34,211 nt of DNA from the NCBI GenBank assembly GCA_047971485.1, contig JBKDZR010000117.1:1-34211 (forward strand), in the 5' to 3' direction. Within the stretch, counting starts at the first letter, position 1. The number at the start of each line of letters is the position of its first letter. Both the position numbers and the translations under genes were made by a program. Origin of the DNA: JBKDZR01 sp047971485. GTDB taxonomy: Bacteria > Pseudomonadota > Alphaproteobacteria > Rhodobacterales > Rhodobacteraceae. The notes beneath the pieces were generated by a model. That model ran no database searches, was not told the DNA's origin, and worked only from the letters and a program-made list of their open reading frames with translations. Of the stretch, positions 32,849-34,211 are shown one piece after another.

Positions 32849-33241
32849 ATGATCGACTTGAAATTCAACAGCAAGATGGTCGCCATCCCCGCGCATTTCG
32901 AGAACGATCTGCGCACCCTGCCGCCCCCCCGGCGCGCAGAGACCACGACATCGGGCAGCGGCAACAACATCAAAGTCGAGGTAACATCCCCGGTCCGGCC
33001 CGTCAGCGCCCCGTCCCCGGCCGCGCTCTTTTCCGAACTGGTCGATGTGATTCACCGGGGCGTGCCGGGATTGCGGGGGGCCTCGCTGATCTCGGCGGTT
33101 CATGACATGGAAAAGACTCAGGGAACCCATGAATTCGCCAGCGCCTATCGGCGCTTTGCCTCGCTGTCGGCCGATCATCAGGCCCTGGTACTGCGCTTTC
33201 AGCCCGCGCTCAGCACGTTGTTAAAGGCCCGCAGCACATAG
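32849..33241 (+). CDS. Uncharacterised 130-residue protein
   Basis: From the ATG at 32849 (MIDLKFNSKMVAIPAHFENDL) with AGAGGT upstream; an ATG at 32831 is also in frame. No signal peptide or membrane helix. A flexible Pro/Ser/Thr-rich middle (about 25-60) leads to a helical C-terminal half (ALFSELVDVIHRGVPGLRG and FASAYRRFASLSADHQALVLRFQPAL). The reading frame has normal third-position GC and a separate upstream region after the terminator, so it looks genuine. I do not recognise the family. It precedes smpB by 90 bases on the same strand. Confidence 0.65.
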   Translation: MIDLKFNSKMVAIPAHFENDLRTLPPPRRAETTTSGSGNNIKVEVTSPVRPVSAPSPAALFSELVDVIHRGVPGLRGASLISAVHDMEKTQGTHEFASAYRRFASLSADHQALVLRFQPALSTLLKARST

Positions 33242-33331
33242 CAGTTCCCGGACCTTATCTGACAGCCCTGGTCGCGAAACGCGCTGCCAGGGCTTGGCGC
33301 GCCGGGGATTCTGCACTACCTGCCTGCTGCT

Positions 33332-33808
33332 ATGGCCAAGGACAAACAGAACCCCAATTACAAGGTCGTCGCCGAGAACCGGCGCGCGCGTTATGACTAT
33401 GCGATCGAGGAGGATCTGGAATGCGGGATCATCCTGCAGGGATCCGAGGTCAAGTCCTTGCGCGCTGCACAGGCCAATATCGCAGAAAGCTATGCCGAGG
33501 TGAAGGAAGGTGAACTGTGGCTGGTCAACAGCTACATCGCCCCCTACGTGCAAGCCAAGACCTTCACCCATGAGGAACGCCGCCGTCGCAAGCTGCTGGT
33601 CTCGCGCCGGGAAATGGCCAAGCTGTGGTCCGCCTCGCAGCGCGATGGCATGACGCTGGTGCCTCTGGTGCTGTATTTCAACCACAAGGGGCTGGCCAAG
33701 CTGAAGATCGGCATCGCCAAGGGCAAGAAAGCCGCCGACAAGCGCGAGACCGAGGCCAAGCGCGACTGGCAGCGCCAGAAGGCCCGGCTGCTGCGCCACG
33801 ACGTCTGA
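33332..33808 (+). CDS. smpB: SsrA-binding protein
   Basis: SmpB binds tmRNA and carries it to stalled ribosomes for trans-translation. It has 158 residues with the family signature: VVAENRRARYDYAIEEDLECGIILQGSEVKSLR near the N-terminus, ANIAESYAEV, the conserved core NSYIAPY and HEERRRRKLL, and a basic C-terminal tail (KGKKAADKRETEAKRDWQRQKARLL) that reaches into the decoding site. The tmRNA gene itself is not seen in this window. It is followed by repeat copy 3. Confidence 0.97.
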   Translation: MAKDKQNPNYKVVAENRRARYDYAIEEDLECGIILQGSEVKSLRAAQANIAESYAEVKEGELWLVNSYIAPYVQAKTFTHEERRRRKLLVSRREMAKLWSASQRDGMTLVPLVLYFNHKGLAKLKIGIAKGKKAADKRETEAKRDWQRQKARLLRHDV

Positions 33809-33833
33809 TCCCAGCGGCTGTCAGGGGGGCAGT

Positions 33834-34101
33834 CGTTTGCAAAGCCGTCTTTGCGGACGAAGCGGCCGTTACCATCAACAGCGCAAGCCGCGCCAGCGCC
33901 GGACCGGGGGCTGGCGCACCCAGCCTATGAGCGGCGCGATTTATGGTGGCCGTGGTAGCGCGACCTCAGAGCGTTGCGCTTACATCAGCCAAAGCGCCAG
34001 ACCGGTGGGCCGGTCCGGCGCTGGCGCGGCGCCCTACGGGCTTGTTCCGCGCCGGGAAGGGGTCAGGGCTAGAATGGCCTCAAAGCCGTCATTCCCCAAG
34101 G
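33834..34101. repeat. Dispersed intergenic repeat, copy 3 (core 33883-34053, flanks inverted)
   Basis: Third copy of the family. The core runs in the same direction as copies 1 and 2, but the outer flanks are exchanged and reversed: the left flank (TTTGCGGACGAAGCGGCCGTT) is the inverse of the right flank of copy 2, and the right flank (AGAATGGCCTCAAAGCCGTC) is the inverse of the left flank of copy 1. In this copy the left arm GCCGCGCCAGCGCCGGACCG and its exact reverse complement near 34010-34031 form a large palindrome. The right hairpin here is GCCC-TAC-GGGC. It sits between convergent smpB and DUF2237 gene ends. Confidence 0.85.
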
Positions 34102-34211
34102 TTATCCGTCTTGCGCATCCACCGCAAAACGCTCCAACAGCTCCAGCGGCACCACATCCAGCGCGTGTTCATGGGTTGCGGCCAGTCGTACCCGGGGGGG
34201 CACGCCTTCGT
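34102..34211 (-). CDS. C-terminal fragment of a DUF2237 family protein
   Basis: A frame enters from the right edge on the minus strand and ends in TAA at 34102-34104. The last 35 residues (PPRVRLAATHEHALDVVPLE and onward) match my memory of the end of DUF2237 proteins (APPVVLEATHEKALE-type). The family's function is unknown. The rest of the gene lies outside the window. Its stop codon adjoins the end of repeat copy 3. Confidence 0.65.
   Translation of the reverse strand, partial: EGVPPRVRLAATHEHALDVVPLELLERFAVDAQDG

Overview
This is a GC-rich stretch of an alphaproteobacterial chromosome, almost certainly Rhodobacterales (Paracoccaceae/Roseobacteraceae type). The evidence is an rpsA-ihfB-lapA-trpF-trpB cluster, an irr gene divergent from fabA-fabB-fabI, an AztD-type zinc chaperone, and above all a match upstream of metK to the SAM/SAH riboswitch, a class known essentially from Rhodobacterales. 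Most of the window is ordinary core chromosome with compact coding.

Layout. Positions 1-16.2 kb are read leftward. Starting from the right, they hold irr, miaB, a phoH-ybeY-hlyC/corC-lnt cluster, riboswitch-metK, a small lipoprotein, trmB, aroA-cmk, rpsA (with a strong terminator), then ihfB-lapA-trpF-trpB. From 16.4 to 20.9 kb genes run rightward: fabA-fabB-fabI (unsaturated fatty acid synthesis), then a small K+-channel-like protein and a CPA1-type cation/proton antiporter, preceded by a hairpin-rich non-coding stretch. From 21.1 to 29.0 kb genes run leftward: two pirins, malonyl-CoA decarboxylase and malonyl-CoA synthetase (malonate use), and an overlapping set of LpxH-like phosphoesterase, GT21 (ceramide-glucosyltransferase-like) glycosyltransferase, VTT/DedA membrane protein and a broken GT2 glycosyltransferase. 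From 29.5 kb to the end: cytochrome b561, a COG0523 (CobW-like) GTPase and an AztD-like periplasmic zinc chaperone, each preceded by a Zur-box-like palindrome, then an unknown 130-residue protein, smpB and the tail of a DUF2237 gene.

The least ordinary feature is a dispersed intergenic repeat of about 250-270 bp present three times (around 164-412, 7525-7787 and 33834-34101). Its core of about 171-173 bp is strongly conserved and rich in inverted repeats. In the third copy the outer flanks are swapped and inverted relative to the core, as if the core had flipped between its palindromic arms. I do not recognise this family. It looks like a structured mobile or regulatory repeat rather than a gene.

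Functional links: the zinc genes probably respond together to zinc starvation; the phosphoesterase/GT21/VTT set looks like a membrane glycolipid module; metK is probably controlled by SAM/SAH sensing; irr and the fab genes share a divergent promoter region. All functional statements rest on motif recognition by eye; no database search was run.
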